Assembly: GCF_006402735.1 (NCBI RefSeq)
Contig: NZ_CP017174.1
Location: 375,001-439,000, forward strand
DNA: 64,000 nt
From: Myxococcus xanthus
Lineage (GTDB): Bacteria > Myxococcota > Myxococcia > Myxococcales > Myxococcaceae
Reading direction: 5' to 3'
Each line of letters opens with the position of its first letter. Position 1 is the stretch's first letter. Below, in pieces: positions 29,341-38,702 of the stretch. The notes under the pieces were generated by a model. The model was given only the letters and a program-made list of their open reading frames with translations, did not search any database and was not told where the DNA came from. The position numbers and the translations under genes are program-made.

Positions 29341-30201
29341 CTAGGGAGGCGGGTGGAGGCCGGGATGGACGGTGAGCACCAGCCCCCAGCCCGGCGCCAC
29401 GCCCACGTTGCGTGGCACGTAGCCGTCCGTGCCCGTGACGGACAGGAGGAAGGCCTCCGCGTCCGCGCCCGAGTGGACGTAGACGAACAATCCGTCCGGG
29501 TCGGTGCCCTCCTGGTTCGCTCCCTGGAGGTCGGCGGTGGGGTAGTAGATGCGACCGGCCAGCGCCTCGCCGTCGGGGGCGACCTTCGCGCCAGCGACGG
29601 GATGGCCGCTGGCATCCACCACGCGCCCCAGCACGAAGCCGGCGTCGCGCAGGGTGGCCGCCCGGTTGTCGGTGTGGCCCCGGATGGCGCTCTCCCCCAC
29701 GGCGACGCTGAGCGCGTCATGGAAGGCGCCCGGCAGCGCCCACACGCGCGCGCCGATGATGTCCGTGCGCGGCCGGGCACCGGTGAAGGCGGAGTCGTAG
29801 ACGACGGTATGGGCGGGCACCAGGCCCGCGGCCTCCGCGCCCACCGCGAGGCTCAGATGCATCTCCCGCACCGCCACGTCGCGCACGGTGAAGGCGCCAT
29901 CCGCGGCGGCCGGCGCGGTGCCGAAGGTGGCGTTGGCGTCATTCACCGCCAGCCGCAGGGGCTCCGCGGCGGTGAGGGGCGCTCCCTCCAGCGAGGGCAG
30001 GGGCAGGCCCCGGGCCTCGAGCAACCGCCGGGCCTCGGGGAGCAGGTCCACCGTGCCGCTGACACCAATGCGGAGGTTGTCCAGGTCCACGGCCTCGGCG
30101 TCGTCGGTCTGCACGCCAGGGTCGGGTGTGTAATCGCCAGGGCCGCAGCCCAGTGAGAGTCCCAGCACGGCACATGGAACCATCAGGAGAGGACGCATCA
30201 T
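29341..30201 (-). CDS. Hypothetical lipoprotein
   Basis: A 286-residue protein. The signal ends in LGLSLGC (Cys19) and the body has beta-rich segments including [17 protein letters not shown] and a carboxypeptidase-regulatory-like block ([24 protein letters not shown], about 197-220). I recognise no catalytic motif. ATG 30201 and ATG 30198 are adjacent alternatives, neither with a clear ribosome-binding site. It lies between two other lipoprotein genes, with separate transcription likely. Confidence 0.75.
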   Translation of the reverse strand: MMRPLLMVPCAVLGLSLGCGPGDYTPDPGVQTDDAEAVDLDNLRIGVSGTVDLLPEARRLLEARGLPLPSLEGAPLTAAEPLRLAVNDANATFGTAPAAADGAFTVRDVAVREMHLSLAVGAEAAGLVPAHTVVYDSAFTGARPRTDIIGARVWALPGAFHDALSVAVGESAIRGHTDNRAATLRDAGFVLGRVVDASGHPVAGAKVAPDGEALAGRIYYPTADLQGANQEGTDPDGLFVYVHSGADAEAFLLSVTGTDGYVPRNVGVAPGWGLVLTVHPGLHPPP

Positions 30202-30315
30202 CGCGGGAAAGCTCTCCACGGCCTCACGTGGCGGCAATCCACCCCACGCTCCGTCTGTCCCCTGGTCGACGCCGCGGTGGTTCTGGCCATGGGGCCAGAG
30301 GGCGCCGCGCTGTCC

Positions 30316-30355
30316 GAAAAACATCAGCGCCGCGCCCCGGAGTGGGACGCGGCGC
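30316..30355 (-). terminator. Terminator of the Ser/Gly-rich lipoprotein gene
   Basis: On the minus strand GCGCCGCG and CGCGGCGC form an 8-bp stem followed by TGATGTTTTTC. It is about 60 bp beyond the stop codon of the gene at 30414. Confidence 0.7.
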
Positions 30356-30413
30356 CGTTCATGTGGAAGCCAGGTGTTGTCGAACCGTCACCCGCCCCGC
30401 GGCGGGGCCCGAC

Positions 30414-31499
30414 TCAGCGCCAGCGGCTGTTGCCGCCGGAGGAGGACGACGAACCCGAACGGCCGGACGGCGGCGCGCTGGACCCCGAGGAAGAACTCCC
30501 GCTGCTGCTGCCACCGCGCCCCCAGCCGCCGCCGCTGGAGCCCGAGCTGCTTCCGCTACTTCCGCTACGGTTGCTGCTGCCGCTGTTGCCGGAGCTGCTG
30601 CCACCGCGCCCCCAGCCGCTGCCGCTGGAGCCCGAGCTGCTGGAGCCCGAGCTGCTGGAGTTGCTGGAGCTCCCGCTGCTCCCGGAGTTGCCGCTGCCCC
30701 AGCGGTTGCCGCTGTTGTTGTCGCGCGAGTCGTCGTCCTTGGGCGCGGCGTTGTTCGTGGTGCGCCCCGGGGGAGGGCTGCTCCGGCCGCTGCCGGAGTT
30801 GTTGCTGGGCGCGACGTTGCTCGAGGTGCGTCCCGCGGGAGGGCTGCTCCAGCCGCTACCGGAGTTGTTGCTCGAGGTGCGTCCCGCGGGAGGGCTGCTC
30901 CAGCCGCTACCGGAGTCGTTGCCCTGGCCACGCGACGGCCGGTGGTTGCCACCCGAGTTGGAACCGCGCGGCGTGGTCCAGCGCGTACCTCCCGGGGGCG
31001 GCCGGGTGCCGCTGTACGTGTTGCCAGGCACCACGGGGCGGGAGGGGTGGTTGGAGGGGCGCGTCGCCGGGCGCACGTAGCCGTAGCCGGCGGAAGCGCT
31101 GTGCGTGCGGCTCCACACGTAGCCGCGGTTGCGCTCGTAGCGGTAGATGCTGCCCGTGCTCGGGTAGTAGTCGTGGGAGTGGCGCCCGTGCATGTTGCAG
31201 AGGCCGCCGTGCGCGTGCGGGTGGTCGTTCCAGTACCAGACCACCGACGGGCCACTGTAGTAGTACGCGTCGTCCGAGTAGACGTAGTACGTCGTGGTCG
31301 GCTCGTAGTCGTGGACATGCACGTGCGAGTACGGGCACCAGCCGCCGCCGAAGTCATCGGGGATGGGGTGGTCGCTCGAATAGCTGTACTCGATGACCTG
31401 AACCGGGGCGTGGTGACGCGCCGGCCCGTGGACGTGGGCGACACAGCCAGTGCCCATCATCAGGGCAAGCGGAACGGCGAGGGCGAGCAGGCGGCGCAT
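30414..31499 (-). CDS. Ser/Gly-rich lipoprotein with tandem repeats
   Basis: A 361-residue protein. The signal ends in LMMGTGC (Cys19). An N-terminal region rich in His, Tyr and Asp (about 25-110; HVHVHDYEPTTTYYVYSDD) precedes an Arg/Ser/Gly-rich C-terminal half of low complexity with 17-residue repeats (SGSGWSSPPAGRTSSN and variants). Such proteins coat the outer surface; the His/Tyr-rich part could bind metals but this is unproven. AGGAGAG precedes the ATG. No homologous family is recognised. Confidence 0.82.
   Translation of the reverse strand: MRRLLALAVPLALMMGTGCVAHVHGPARHHAPVQVIEYSYSSDHPIPDDFGGGWCPYSHVHVHDYEPTTTYYVYSDDAYYYSGPSVVWYWNDHPHAHGGLCNMHGRHSHDYYPSTGSIYRYERNRGYVWSRTHSASAGYGYVRPATRPSNHPSRPVVPGNTYSGTRPPPGGTRWTTPRGSNSGGNHRPSRGQGNDSGSGWSSPPAGRTSSNNSGSGWSSPPAGRTSSNVAPSNNSGSGRSSPPPGRTTNNAAPKDDDSRDNNSGNRWGSGNSGSSGSSSNSSSSGSSSSGSSGSGWGRGGSSSGNSGSSNRSGSSGSSSGSSGGGWGRGGSSSGSSSSGSSAPPSGRSGSSSSSGGNSRWR
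30820..30921. repeat. 51-bp tandem repeat inside the Ser/Gly-rich gene
   Basis: Two nearly identical 51-bp copies, starting at 30821 and 30872, encode the 17-residue SGSGWSSPPAGRTSSN units. Such in-frame repeats can change copy number by slippage or recombination. Confidence 0.7.
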
Positions 31500-31520
31500 G
31501 TGGTGACTCTCCTGGGCGGA

Positions 31521-31541
31521 GTGGACGGCCGGGCCGTCCAC
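31521..31541. promoter_or_regulatory. Perfect inverted repeat upstream of the Ser/Gly-rich gene
   Basis: GTGGACGGC and GCCGTCCAC flank a 3-nt spacer, 22 bp before the start codon at 31499 on the minus strand. It may be an operator or an mRNA leader hairpin. Nothing else is seen in the 31500-31732 divergent gap except a GGGAGAAG ribosome-binding site for the plus-strand gene. Confidence 0.4.
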
Positions 31542-31732
31542 CTTGCGGCCACGCGAGGAAGACGGCGGGGCGCGGAGAAAATTCACGCCCGGGTGCAGTC
31601 CCGCGTCAGGCATCCGCCAACCTCAGGATAGCGCCCTTCGTCCTCTGGTGGACACCGCCTGGGTGGTGTAGGGGGAAATGTGCGCGCTGCCTGTCCCGGA
31701 AGGGTGATCCGCGGCGCGTGGGGAGAAGCACC

Positions 31733-32722
31733 ATGGCGGAGACTGAGTTCACTTCGGGCGCGAGCTGTCCGCTCCACCCGGGATTCGAGGCGGTGGGCAC
31801 CTGCTCCCGCTGCGGCAACTTCATGTGCCGCACCTGCGGCGAGGGTGGCTCGCAAGCCTGGTGCCCGTCCTGCCGTCAGCGCGAGGGCGTGGGGCAGGCC
31901 TTTCCACTGAACCGCGAGAACTGGAGCGTCTCCGGGCTGATGGACCTGTCCTGGGATGCGTTCAAGCGCGAGTGGGTGATGCTCTGTGTCGGCGTGCTCA
32001 TCTTCCTGGCGGGGTCCTTCGCCGGGCAGGTCGTCTCGCAAATCTTCTCCGTCGTCAGCGGCCTGACGGGGAGCGTTGTCGTCACCGTCCTGGGCTTCAT
32101 CGTCGGGATAATCGGCTCCTACGCCATCCAGGGAGCGGTAACGATGGGCTTCCTCCGGATGTGCATGGACGTGCTCAGCGGTCGGCGCGCGGACTTGACG
32201 CGGATGTTCAGCCAGTTCGGCAAGATTCCCCAGTACCTGGGGACCCTGTTCCTGTCCTTCCTGCTGATGCTCCCGCTTCTGTTGCTCATCGTCGTGGTGG
32301 CACTGGGCGCGGGGCTGGCGACCGGCACCCTGTCCTGGTCGGAGCTGGTGGCGCTGAAGGACCTGCCGCCCTCGGAAATGGACGCGGCCTTGAAGCCCAT
32401 GGTGCCGGCCTTCGCGGTGATGGGGCTGGTGGCCATCGCGCTCTACATCTTCCCGGGCGGGTGGCTCCTCACGCCGCTCATCCTGATGCAGCCTGAGCTG
32501 GCCCGGACCGAATCGCCCGGCGTCGTGGAGACGCTGCGCCGCTGCTTCGCCTACTCGCGCGGTCAGCGCCTGCCCATGATTGGAACGGTGCTGCTGGGGG
32601 GCTTGCTCGCCATGCTGAGCGTGTTCCTCTGCTGCGTGCCTGTGATTCCCGCCCTGGGCTTCTTGCAGTTGCTGATGGCCGGGCTCGTCTTGGCGCTCAG
32701 TAGCGGCGCCGAAGAGGCCTGA
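31733..32722 (+). CDS. B-box zinc-ribbon polytopic membrane protein
   Basis: A 329-residue protein. An N-terminal Cys/His cluster (CPLHPGFEAVGTCSRCGNFMCRTC and a following CPSC, about 12-49) resembles a B-box or zinc-ribbon. About five to six hydrophobic segments follow (about 80-115, 120-140, 180-215, 240-270, 295-325). Similar zinc-ribbon membrane proteins are common in myxobacteria and of unknown function. GGGAGAAG precedes the ATG at 31733. Confidence 0.82.
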   Translation: MAETEFTSGASCPLHPGFEAVGTCSRCGNFMCRTCGEGGSQAWCPSCRQREGVGQAFPLNRENWSVSGLMDLSWDAFKREWVMLCVGVLIFLAGSFAGQVVSQIFSVVSGLTGSVVVTVLGFIVGIIGSYAIQGAVTMGFLRMCMDVLSGRRADLTRMFSQFGKIPQYLGTLFLSFLLMLPLLLLIVVVALGAGLATGTLSWSELVALKDLPPSEMDAALKPMVPAFAVMGLVAIALYIFPGGWLLTPLILMQPELARTESPGVVETLRRCFAYSRGQRLPMIGTVLLGGLLAMLSVFLCCVPVIPALGFLQLLMAGLVLALSSGAEEA

Positions 32723-32739
32723 GCCTTCCCTCTACATGG

Positions 32740-32768
32740 GGCCTTGCGCGCCCGTCGCGCGCAGGGCC
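32740..32768. terminator. Convergent terminator hairpin
   Basis: GGCCTTGCGCGC and GCGCGCAGGGCC pair over 12 bp (one G-U) around a 5-nt loop, and outer CCTTCC/GGAAGG extend it. It lies between convergent genes ending at 32722 and 32788. Confidence 0.6.
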
Positions 32769-32787
32769 TCCGGAAGGGTGGGGTGCC

Positions 32788-33459
32788 TCAGTGCACCACG
32801 CGCTCGGGTGAACCCGAGCGGGGCACGGACACCTTGCCCAGGCACGCGAGGATGTGCTCGCGGTACTCGGCCAGCTCACGCAGGCCGCACAGCATCCACC
32901 GGCCGCCGATGACGAGCGTGGGCACGCCCCGCACGCCGCGGTGGGTGGCATCCCGGTGCTCGTCGAGGATGAGGCGGCGCGTCTCCTCCGAGCGGAAGGC
33001 CGCGGAGAATTCGTTCATCGCCAGGCCCACGCGCGAGGCCAGCTCGAACACCACGTCCGGGCGGGACACGTTGACGCCCTGCTCCAGCGCGGCGCGCTGC
33101 ATGGCGCGGGCGAGGAACGCGCGCGCCTGCGGGCCCTGCAGCCGCGCCGCTTCCAGTGCCGCCAGCGCCGGCACGCTGGTGCGCGGTGGATCTCCCCCGA
33201 GCCACAGGTCCGTGGACAACATGCGCGCGGCGGCGTCCGGTTCGCGCTGTGCGCGCTCGACCTCCTCCACCAACGCGCGTTGTTCGCGCGTCGTGGGCAG
33301 CACGTCATGGACGCGCAGCGGATACGGCCTGACGCTCCAGCGAACGGCTTCGCCCATCTCCTGGCGCAAGACATCCAGGCGCAGGTCGGCGAGGTAGCAC
33401 CAGGAACAAAGCACGTCCTGGTAGACGGTGATCTGCAGCGGCTTGTGCAGCGTTTTCAT
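32788..33459 (-). CDS. DsbA-family (FrnE-like) oxidoreductase
   Basis: A 223-residue thioredoxin-fold protein without a signal peptide. It has an N-terminal active site CSWC (Cys18, Cys21) and the FrnE-type cis-Pro block GVRGVPTLVIGGRWMLCG (about 176-193). FrnE-like proteins are cytoplasmic disulphide or polyketide-related oxidoreductases; the substrate here is unknown. A possible -24/-12 promoter and a 10-bp inverted repeat lie upstream. Confidence 0.9.
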   Translation of the reverse strand: MKTLHKPLQITVYQDVLCSWCYLADLRLDVLRQEMGEAVRWSVRPYPLRVHDVLPTTREQRALVEEVERAQREPDAAARMLSTDLWLGGDPPRTSVPALAALEAARLQGPQARAFLARAMQRAALEQGVNVSRPDVVFELASRVGLAMNEFSAAFRSEETRRLILDEHRDATHRGVRGVPTLVIGGRWMLCGLRELAEYREHILACLGKVSVPRSGSPERVVH

Positions 33460-33501
33460 TTGAGGGCCGCCAGATTAGAGGGCCACCCGCGTCGCTGCCA
33501 A

Positions 33502-33562
33502 CTCCTCAGGACACGCGGGCCACGGAGGCATTCCTGAGTTCCTGAGGAGCATGCAAGGTGCC
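33502..33562 (-). promoter_or_regulatory. Possible sigma-54 promoter and inverted repeat of the DsbA-like gene
   Basis: On the minus strand AGGCACCTTGCATGC (33549-33563) fits the -24/-12 spacing, with a full GGCAC element but an imperfect ATGC -12 element. CTCCTCAGGA (33502-33511) and TCCTGAGGAG (33540-33549) form a perfect inverted repeat across the predicted start. Weaker than the other sigma-54 candidates. Confidence 0.35.
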
Positions 33563-33624
33563 TTGCCCCGGCTGTGCGTCTGCTCGAAAGCAGGCGAGCA
33601 ACCTCACGTGACCCGGGTTCGCGC

Positions 33625-34614
33625 TCACCCGGCGCGCTTCGCCTCGGCGTACTTCAGCGCGTGGTCGATGATGGCCCCCGCGATGTCCATATGCGTGGCG
33701 CGCTCCAGGCCCTCGAAGCCCGGGCTGGAGTTGATTTCCATCAGCCGGGGGCCGGCGTGGCCCTCCAGCATGTCCACGCCCGCGACCTCCAACCCGACGA
33801 CGCGCGCGGCCCGCACGGCTGCTTCCATGTAGGGCTCGGTCAGCTCGATTGCCTGCCCTTCTCCGCCGCGGTGGATGTTGGAGCGGAACTCGCCGGACTT
33901 GGCCTTGCGCCGCATGGCGCCCACCACGCGGTCACCCACGACGAGGGCCCGCACGTCCCGTCCCTCGCTCTCCGCGACGAACTCCTGGAGCACGATTTCC
34001 TGTCCCAGGTCCCAGAAGGTGTCGAGGATGGTCTGCACCTCCGACAGCGTGTGGGCAATCATCACGCCCACGCCCTGGGTGCCCTTGATGAGCTTGATGA
34101 TGACGGGCAGCCCGTTGACCTCCTCCACCAGCCGGCGCACGTTGCTGCGGTCGTGCGCCATGACGGTGCGGGGGATGTCCAGCCCGGAGCGCGACAGGAA
34201 CTGCAGCGCGCGCAGCTTGTCGCGGCTGCGCGCGATGGACGTGGGCGGGTTGAGGACGGGCACGCCCATCATCTCGAAGTGGTTCACCACCGCCAGGCCA
34301 TAGGCGGTGATGGACGCGCCGATGCGCGGCACCACCACGTCCACGCCACGCACCTCCACGCCGCGGTACGTCATGCGCGGTGCGTCTTGCGCGAGCAGCA
34401 GGCAGCAACGCAGCGTGTCCAGCACCAACGGGCGGTGGCCCCGCGCGCGGATGGCGGCCACCAGCCGCCGCGTGGAGTACAGCGCGCGCTTGCGGGACAG
34501 GATGACGACTGTCTTCTTCGCGTGCCCTCGCCGTGGGGCCCGCTCGGGACGGTCGGGTGCCTGGGACCCGGGCGGGACCGGGACCTTCTTCGGCTTCACT
34601 TTGCGCGGGGACAT
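33625..34614 (-). CDS. RimK-family ATP-grasp ligase
   Basis: A 329-residue ATP-grasp protein. A basic N-terminus is followed by GASITAYGLAVVNHFEMMGVPVLN, the ATP-binding loop IKLIKGTQGVGVMIA (about 162-176), the region VLQEFVAESEGRDVRALVVGDRVVGAM, and the metal/phosphate motif LMEINSSPGFEGLE (about 287-300). RimK adds Glu residues to ribosomal S6 or other acceptors. ATG 34614 is the natural start. It diverges from the sigma-54 activator gene. Confidence 0.93.
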   Translation of the reverse strand: MSPRKVKPKKVPVPPGSQAPDRPERAPRRGHAKKTVVILSRKRALYSTRRLVAAIRARGHRPLVLDTLRCCLLLAQDAPRMTYRGVEVRGVDVVVPRIGASITAYGLAVVNHFEMMGVPVLNPPTSIARSRDKLRALQFLSRSGLDIPRTVMAHDRSNVRRLVEEVNGLPVIIKLIKGTQGVGVMIAHTLSEVQTILDTFWDLGQEIVLQEFVAESEGRDVRALVVGDRVVGAMRRKAKSGEFRSNIHRGGEGQAIELTEPYMEAAVRAARVVGLEVAGVDMLEGHAGPRLMEINSSPGFEGLERATHMDIAGAIIDHALKYAEAKRAG

Positions 34615-34692
34615 GGGCGGGGCGCGAGAGCCTAGCACGGACGCCCGCGAGGGGCGGGCCTCGTGGGGGGCCTTTGCTATCCTCGTGCGCAG

Positions 34693-36123
34693 ATGAGTGC
34701 TCCCCCTCTGCACCCTGACGACATCCACACCAGTCCCGGCGACGTCGGACAAGACCTGAACCACTCTCCGTTGTTGGGCGAAACGCTCGTGGTGGACCCG
34801 CGCACCACGGTGAAGCTCCACAAGTGCCGCCTGGCCGTCACCTCCGGACCGGACACCGGCCGCTCGGTGGTGAGCGACAAGGAGCGGCTGCGCTGCGGCG
34901 CGCATCCAGGCAATGACCTGGTGCTGGTGGAGGACCGCACCGCCAGCCGTCACCACTTCGAAATCCAGTTCACCGAGCGCGGCTATCTGCTGGTGGACCT
35001 GGGCTCCACCAACGGCACCTTCCTGGATGGCCGGCGCATCGAGCGGGCCTACCTGTCACCGGGCTCGCAGATTCGCGCGGGCTCGTCCGTGCTGACCTTC
35101 GCGCCGCTGGATGAGGAAGTCACCATCGAGCCCGACCGCGAGGGCGAGCTGTGCGACATGGTGGGGCAGAGCGTGAAGATGCGGCAGATATTCGGCCTCA
35201 TCAAGAAGATCGCCCCCATGGGTGTGTCCGTCATCATCCAAGGTGAGACGGGCACCGGGAAGGAGCTGGTGGCGCGCGCCATCCATGAGCTGTCCGGCCG
35301 CACCAAGGGCCCCATGGAGGTGCTGGACTGCGGCGCCATTCCCCCCAACCTCATCGAAAGCGAGTTGTTCGGCCACGAGAAGGGCGCCTTCACTGGCGCG
35401 GTGAGCAGCCGGCCAGGCGCCTTCGAGCGCGCGCACGGGGGCACCATCTTCCTGGATGAGCTGGGCGAGCTGCGGCTGGACCTTCAGCCCAAGCTGCTGC
35501 GCGTGCTGGAGAACCATGAAGTGCGGCGCGTGGGCGGCAACGACGTCATCGAGGTGGACTGCCGCGTCATCGCCGCCACCAACCGCGACCTGATGAAGGA
35601 GATTCAGGGCGGAGGCTTTCGCGAGGACCTCTACTTCCGCCTGTCCGTCATCACCATCCAACTGCCGCCGCTGCGACAGCGCCGCGACGACATCCCCCTC
35701 ATCCTCAAGCGCGCGCTCGCGGACCCTGAAGTGGTGGGCAAACACGGCAAGAAGCGCTTCTCCGCGGAGTCCCTGGGCCTGCTGATGTCGTATTCATGGC
35801 CCGGCAACGTGCGTGAGCTGATGAACGTGTTGTCTCACGTCCTCACTTTCAGTGAGGGCGAGGAGATTCAGCCCGCACACCTGCCGCCCCGCGTGCGGGG
35901 ACAGGTCCGCGAAGGGCCGCTGCCCTTCAACGAGCACCTCTCCTTCAAGGACGCCAAGGAGCAGCTGCTGGAGAACTTCGAGCGCGAATACATCACCAGC
36001 GTTTTGACGCGCTGCGAAGGAAACCTGTCTCGCGCCGCGCGTGAGAGTGGGCTCCACCGGAAGTCGATTGAACGATTGGTGAAAAAGTACCAGCTGGATA
36101 CAAAGGGGATGAAGTCGCGTTAG
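34693..36123 (+). CDS. FHA-domain sigma-54-dependent activator (NtrC family)
   Basis: A 476-residue regulator. An N-terminal FHA domain (about 43-137; SRHH at 85-88 and GSTNGT at 104-109) binds phospho-threonine, so a Ser/Thr kinase probably controls it. The AAA+ domain (about 155-395) has Walker A GETGTGKE (184-191), GAFTGA (231-236) that contacts sigma-54, and Walker B IFLDEL. A C-terminal Fis-type helix-turn-helix (about 425-470) binds enhancers. All key residues are intact. ATG 34693 is used; earlier in-frame codons were rejected. It lies just before the TadE/G-like run, whose regulator it might be. Confidence 0.95.
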   Translation: MSAPPLHPDDIHTSPGDVGQDLNHSPLLGETLVVDPRTTVKLHKCRLAVTSGPDTGRSVVSDKERLRCGAHPGNDLVLVEDRTASRHHFEIQFTERGYLLVDLGSTNGTFLDGRRIERAYLSPGSQIRAGSSVLTFAPLDEEVTIEPDREGELCDMVGQSVKMRQIFGLIKKIAPMGVSVIIQGETGTGKELVARAIHELSGRTKGPMEVLDCGAIPPNLIESELFGHEKGAFTGAVSSRPGAFERAHGGTIFLDELGELRLDLQPKLLRVLENHEVRRVGGNDVIEVDCRVIAATNRDLMKEIQGGGFREDLYFRLSVITIQLPPLRQRRDDIPLILKRALADPEVVGKHGKKRFSAESLGLLMSYSWPGNVRELMNVLSHVLTFSEGEEIQPAHLPPRVRGQVREGPLPFNEHLSFKDAKEQLLENFEREYITSVLTRCEGNLSRAARESGLHRKSIERLVKKYQLDTKGMKSR

Positions 36124-36279
36124 CCCCATGAGTCAGCGGTGGATGCTGTAACTTGGTTGTTTCACGCCAGAAAAACGCGTTTGTCGCAGAGCCGTGTTCT
36201 CCTGTTCGCGATGCAAGGAACGCCCCGTCAAGTTGACGTATGTCCGATCGCAGCTGAATCCCCGGAACATACGTTCGCC

Positions 36280-37062
36280 ATGAATTCTCAGCGTCCGAGC
36301 CGTGGAAGGCAGTCCGGCCAGGCGATGGTGGAGGCGGCTTTGTCGCTTCCGCTCGTCGTGTTCCTGGTCTTGGGCACGCTTCAGCTGTTCCTGATGCTGC
36401 AGGCGCGCGTGCTCGCGCAGTACGCGGCCTTCCGCGCGACGCGCGCGGGCAGCGTGGCCCATGGCGAGTGCGAGCGGATGAGCCACGCGGCCATCCTCGC
36501 CTTGTTGCCTTCGTTCCACTCCTTCATCGGCATGCGCACGCCGGAGGTCGGCGGCGAGCACGGTGGTGGCGTGGGCGCACCCGAGCGGCTGGCCATGGCC
36601 TTCGCGCCGCGCCGCGACAACCGGTACCAGGCCGGGCTGGACGGCGTGCACACCGGCAGCATCGTGTGGATCAACCGCGGCCTGGCGGGCGGCGGCGTGG
36701 AGAGCCCGCAGGACCGTGGCTTCGACGACCCGGGGCACCTGCGGCGCCTGGAGGTGCGGCTCATCTATTGGTACCCGATGCGCATCCCCTTCGCGAACTG
36801 GGTGATGTCCCGGATGTTCCTCGCGCAGCTCGGCATCCAGGACTACACGGCTGCCAATCCGCTGGTGCTGGCCGAGCGCAACGCCAACTGGGGCGCGGGT
36901 GAGTTCACCAGCACCTACGCGTTGGCGGCGGACGTGCGCGACGAGCTGGCCAGCCGCGTGGGCCGCCGTGAGTACGTGTTCCCCATCGAAACCAGTTTCA
37001 CCATGCGGATGATGACGCCCGTCAAGGCGCGTCACTTCGCCTCCATGGACTGTCCCCGATGA
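36280..37062 (+). CDS. TadE-like protein
   Basis: A 260-residue single-pass protein. N-terminal SGQAMVEAALSLPLVVFLVLGTLQLFLM (about 13-40) is the prepilin-like TadE segment, with E at the typical +5-like position. The exposed domain follows. TadE/F proteins are minor pilin-like products of Flp/Tad systems. Its ATG at 36280 is the first after the coding region begins; upstream has no strong ribosome-binding site. It overlaps the next gene by 4 bp, so they are translationally coupled. Confidence 0.85.
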   Translation: MNSQRPSRGRQSGQAMVEAALSLPLVVFLVLGTLQLFLMLQARVLAQYAAFRATRAGSVAHGECERMSHAAILALLPSFHSFIGMRTPEVGGEHGGGVGAPERLAMAFAPRRDNRYQAGLDGVHTGSIVWINRGLAGGGVESPQDRGFDDPGHLRRLEVRLIYWYPMRIPFANWVMSRMFLAQLGIQDYTAANPLVLAERNANWGAGEFTSTYALAADVRDELASRVGRREYVFPIETSFTMRMMTPVKARHFASMDCPR

Positions 37063-38702
37063 ATCGTTCTCATTCCCGTGGCCAGACGATGGTGCTGTTC
37101 GCTCTCGGCACGTTGCTCATGGTGCTGATGGTGACGCTGACGCTGTCCTTCACCATGAAGGTGCGCGAGCGCATCGAAGCCCAGACGGTGGCGGACGCGG
37201 CGGCCTTCTCGAACGCGGTGGCCACCGCGCGCACCTTCAACAACATCGCCGTCATCAACCGCGTGCAGATCGCGCACGCGGTGGCCCAGGCGGGCGCCGC
37301 CAGTCTGGTGAGCTGGGCCAGCCTCTACCGCGCGCAGCTCAACGCCGCTCGCGGGGGCTACAGTGACTGGGAGTGGCCGTATCAGCTGAACGTCATCACC
37401 GGCTGCCCCTGCGCCTGGAAGAGCGCGTCGTGCGCGCGGCGCTGCCGCTGCGGCAGTAAGGGGCTGCGCGACCTGGGCAATCTGCAGCGGAAGCTGCGCA
37501 TGGAGGACCAGCGGGTCAACGCCGTCTTCCAGGCGTATGAGCCGCTGTTCGCGCTCCAGATGCGCGGGCACCAGCTGGCGCAGAACGCGCTGTACCTCGC
37601 CCAGCAGCAGAACTACCAGGAGCTGAAGGACGCGGTGGACTCGCAGCGGTTCACCAACCAGATTCTCTCCAACATCAACCCAGGCGCGAACGCCACCGAT
37701 GCCGCGTGGCAGGTGCCGCCCATCGGCGGCGTCAACAAGGACGAACTCACGGGCGGACTGGCCTGCACGCAGGGCGGCGCGGTGTGCGACGTCCCGGCGA
37801 CGGTGCAGCACGCGGTGAATGCCGCCATGGGCAGCCGCGGCTTCCACTTCGTCACGTGGCGGCAGGACCTGGACTACGTCGCGCACCTGGCCAACCTGGC
37901 CTGGGTCATCAACCCGCCGGACATGGTGCTGGTGGAGGTGGCGACGCAGGGCACGACGCACTTCGGCAAGAAGGGGCGGCAGATGCCGATGATCATGCCC
38001 TTCGCGCCCGCCATCACCGCCGAGGACGAGGGCAGCATCCTCTATCTCTACAACCACATGGCCAACGGCGGCGGCGCGCCGTGCCCCGCGGCCGTGGGTG
38101 GCACGGAGGGCGTCGAGGCGAGCCTCGTGTCCTCCGGTGGCGCGATGCCCACGCCCGAGCACCGCTGGACGGGCGGCAGCGACCCCAGTCCCTACATGCG
38201 GCACATGCTGATGCCTTGCATGAACCCGGTGTCGAGCTGCCCGGGCATCTGGCCACTGTTCCTGGACTACAACCTCACCCAGTTGCTGGACGGCGGCGAC
38301 AACAACTACGGCCAGCCCAAGAACTTCGCGGTCGTGCAGCGCAACCTGCGCACGCGTGAGCTGGACCCGTGGGACTACTCGTTCCGCTACCGCTTCGAGC
38401 GCGGCAGCACCGGCACGCAGTTCGACAACCGCAGCTTCCAGATGGCGGATGGGACGGCCAACGACGTCCAGACGGCCATGGCCACGGGCATCGCGTACTT
38501 CCACCGGGGCCACAGCGTGGCGTTCCACCACTGGAGCGAGCCGCCCAACCTGCTCAATCCATTCTGGCGGGCCACGCTGGTGGCAGCGGACACGGACGAG
38601 TCCGGTCTGGATGACGCCGCGAACACGCTGGACCTCAGCGCGCCCGCCGCGGCCCGCACGCTGCGGGCCCTTCGCTCCGTGGGCTACAGGGGAATCCAAT
38701 GA
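37059..38702 (+). CDS. TadG-like protein with N-terminal membrane anchor
   Basis: A 547-residue protein. The N-terminal RGQTMVLFALGTLLMVLMVTLTLSFTMKVRERIEAQTVADAAAFSNAVA is typical of TadG-type pseudopilin-like proteins. Cys-rich loops near 105-130 (CPCAWKSASCARRCRCG) suggest disulphides or metal binding. Gene start overlaps the previous stop (ATGA). No VWA domain was obvious, unlike classical TadG. Likely exported to the periplasm or surface. Confidence 0.82.
   Translation: MNRSHSRGQTMVLFALGTLLMVLMVTLTLSFTMKVRERIEAQTVADAAAFSNAVATARTFNNIAVINRVQIAHAVAQAGAASLVSWASLYRAQLNAARGGYSDWEWPYQLNVITGCPCAWKSASCARRCRCGSKGLRDLGNLQRKLRMEDQRVNAVFQAYEPLFALQMRGHQLAQNALYLAQQQNYQELKDAVDSQRFTNQILSNINPGANATDAAWQVPPIGGVNKDELTGGLACTQGGAVCDVPATVQHAVNAAMGSRGFHFVTWRQDLDYVAHLANLAWVINPPDMVLVEVATQGTTHFGKKGRQMPMIMPFAPAITAEDEGSILYLYNHMANGGGAPCPAAVGGTEGVEASLVSSGGAMPTPEHRWTGGSDPSPYMRHMLMPCMNPVSSCPGIWPLFLDYNLTQLLDGGDNNYGQPKNFAVVQRNLRTRELDPWDYSFRYRFERGSTGTQFDNRSFQMADGTANDVQTAMATGIAYFHRGHSVAFHHWSEPPNLLNPFWRATLVAADTDESGLDDAANTLDLSAPAAARTLRALRSVGYRGIQ

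Noticed and set aside
36265..36276. GAACATACGTTC, like a LexA (Cheo) box before the first TadE-like gene
   Set aside because: It lies only 4 bp from the start codon, is not known to be the Myxococcus LexA site, and could occur by chance.
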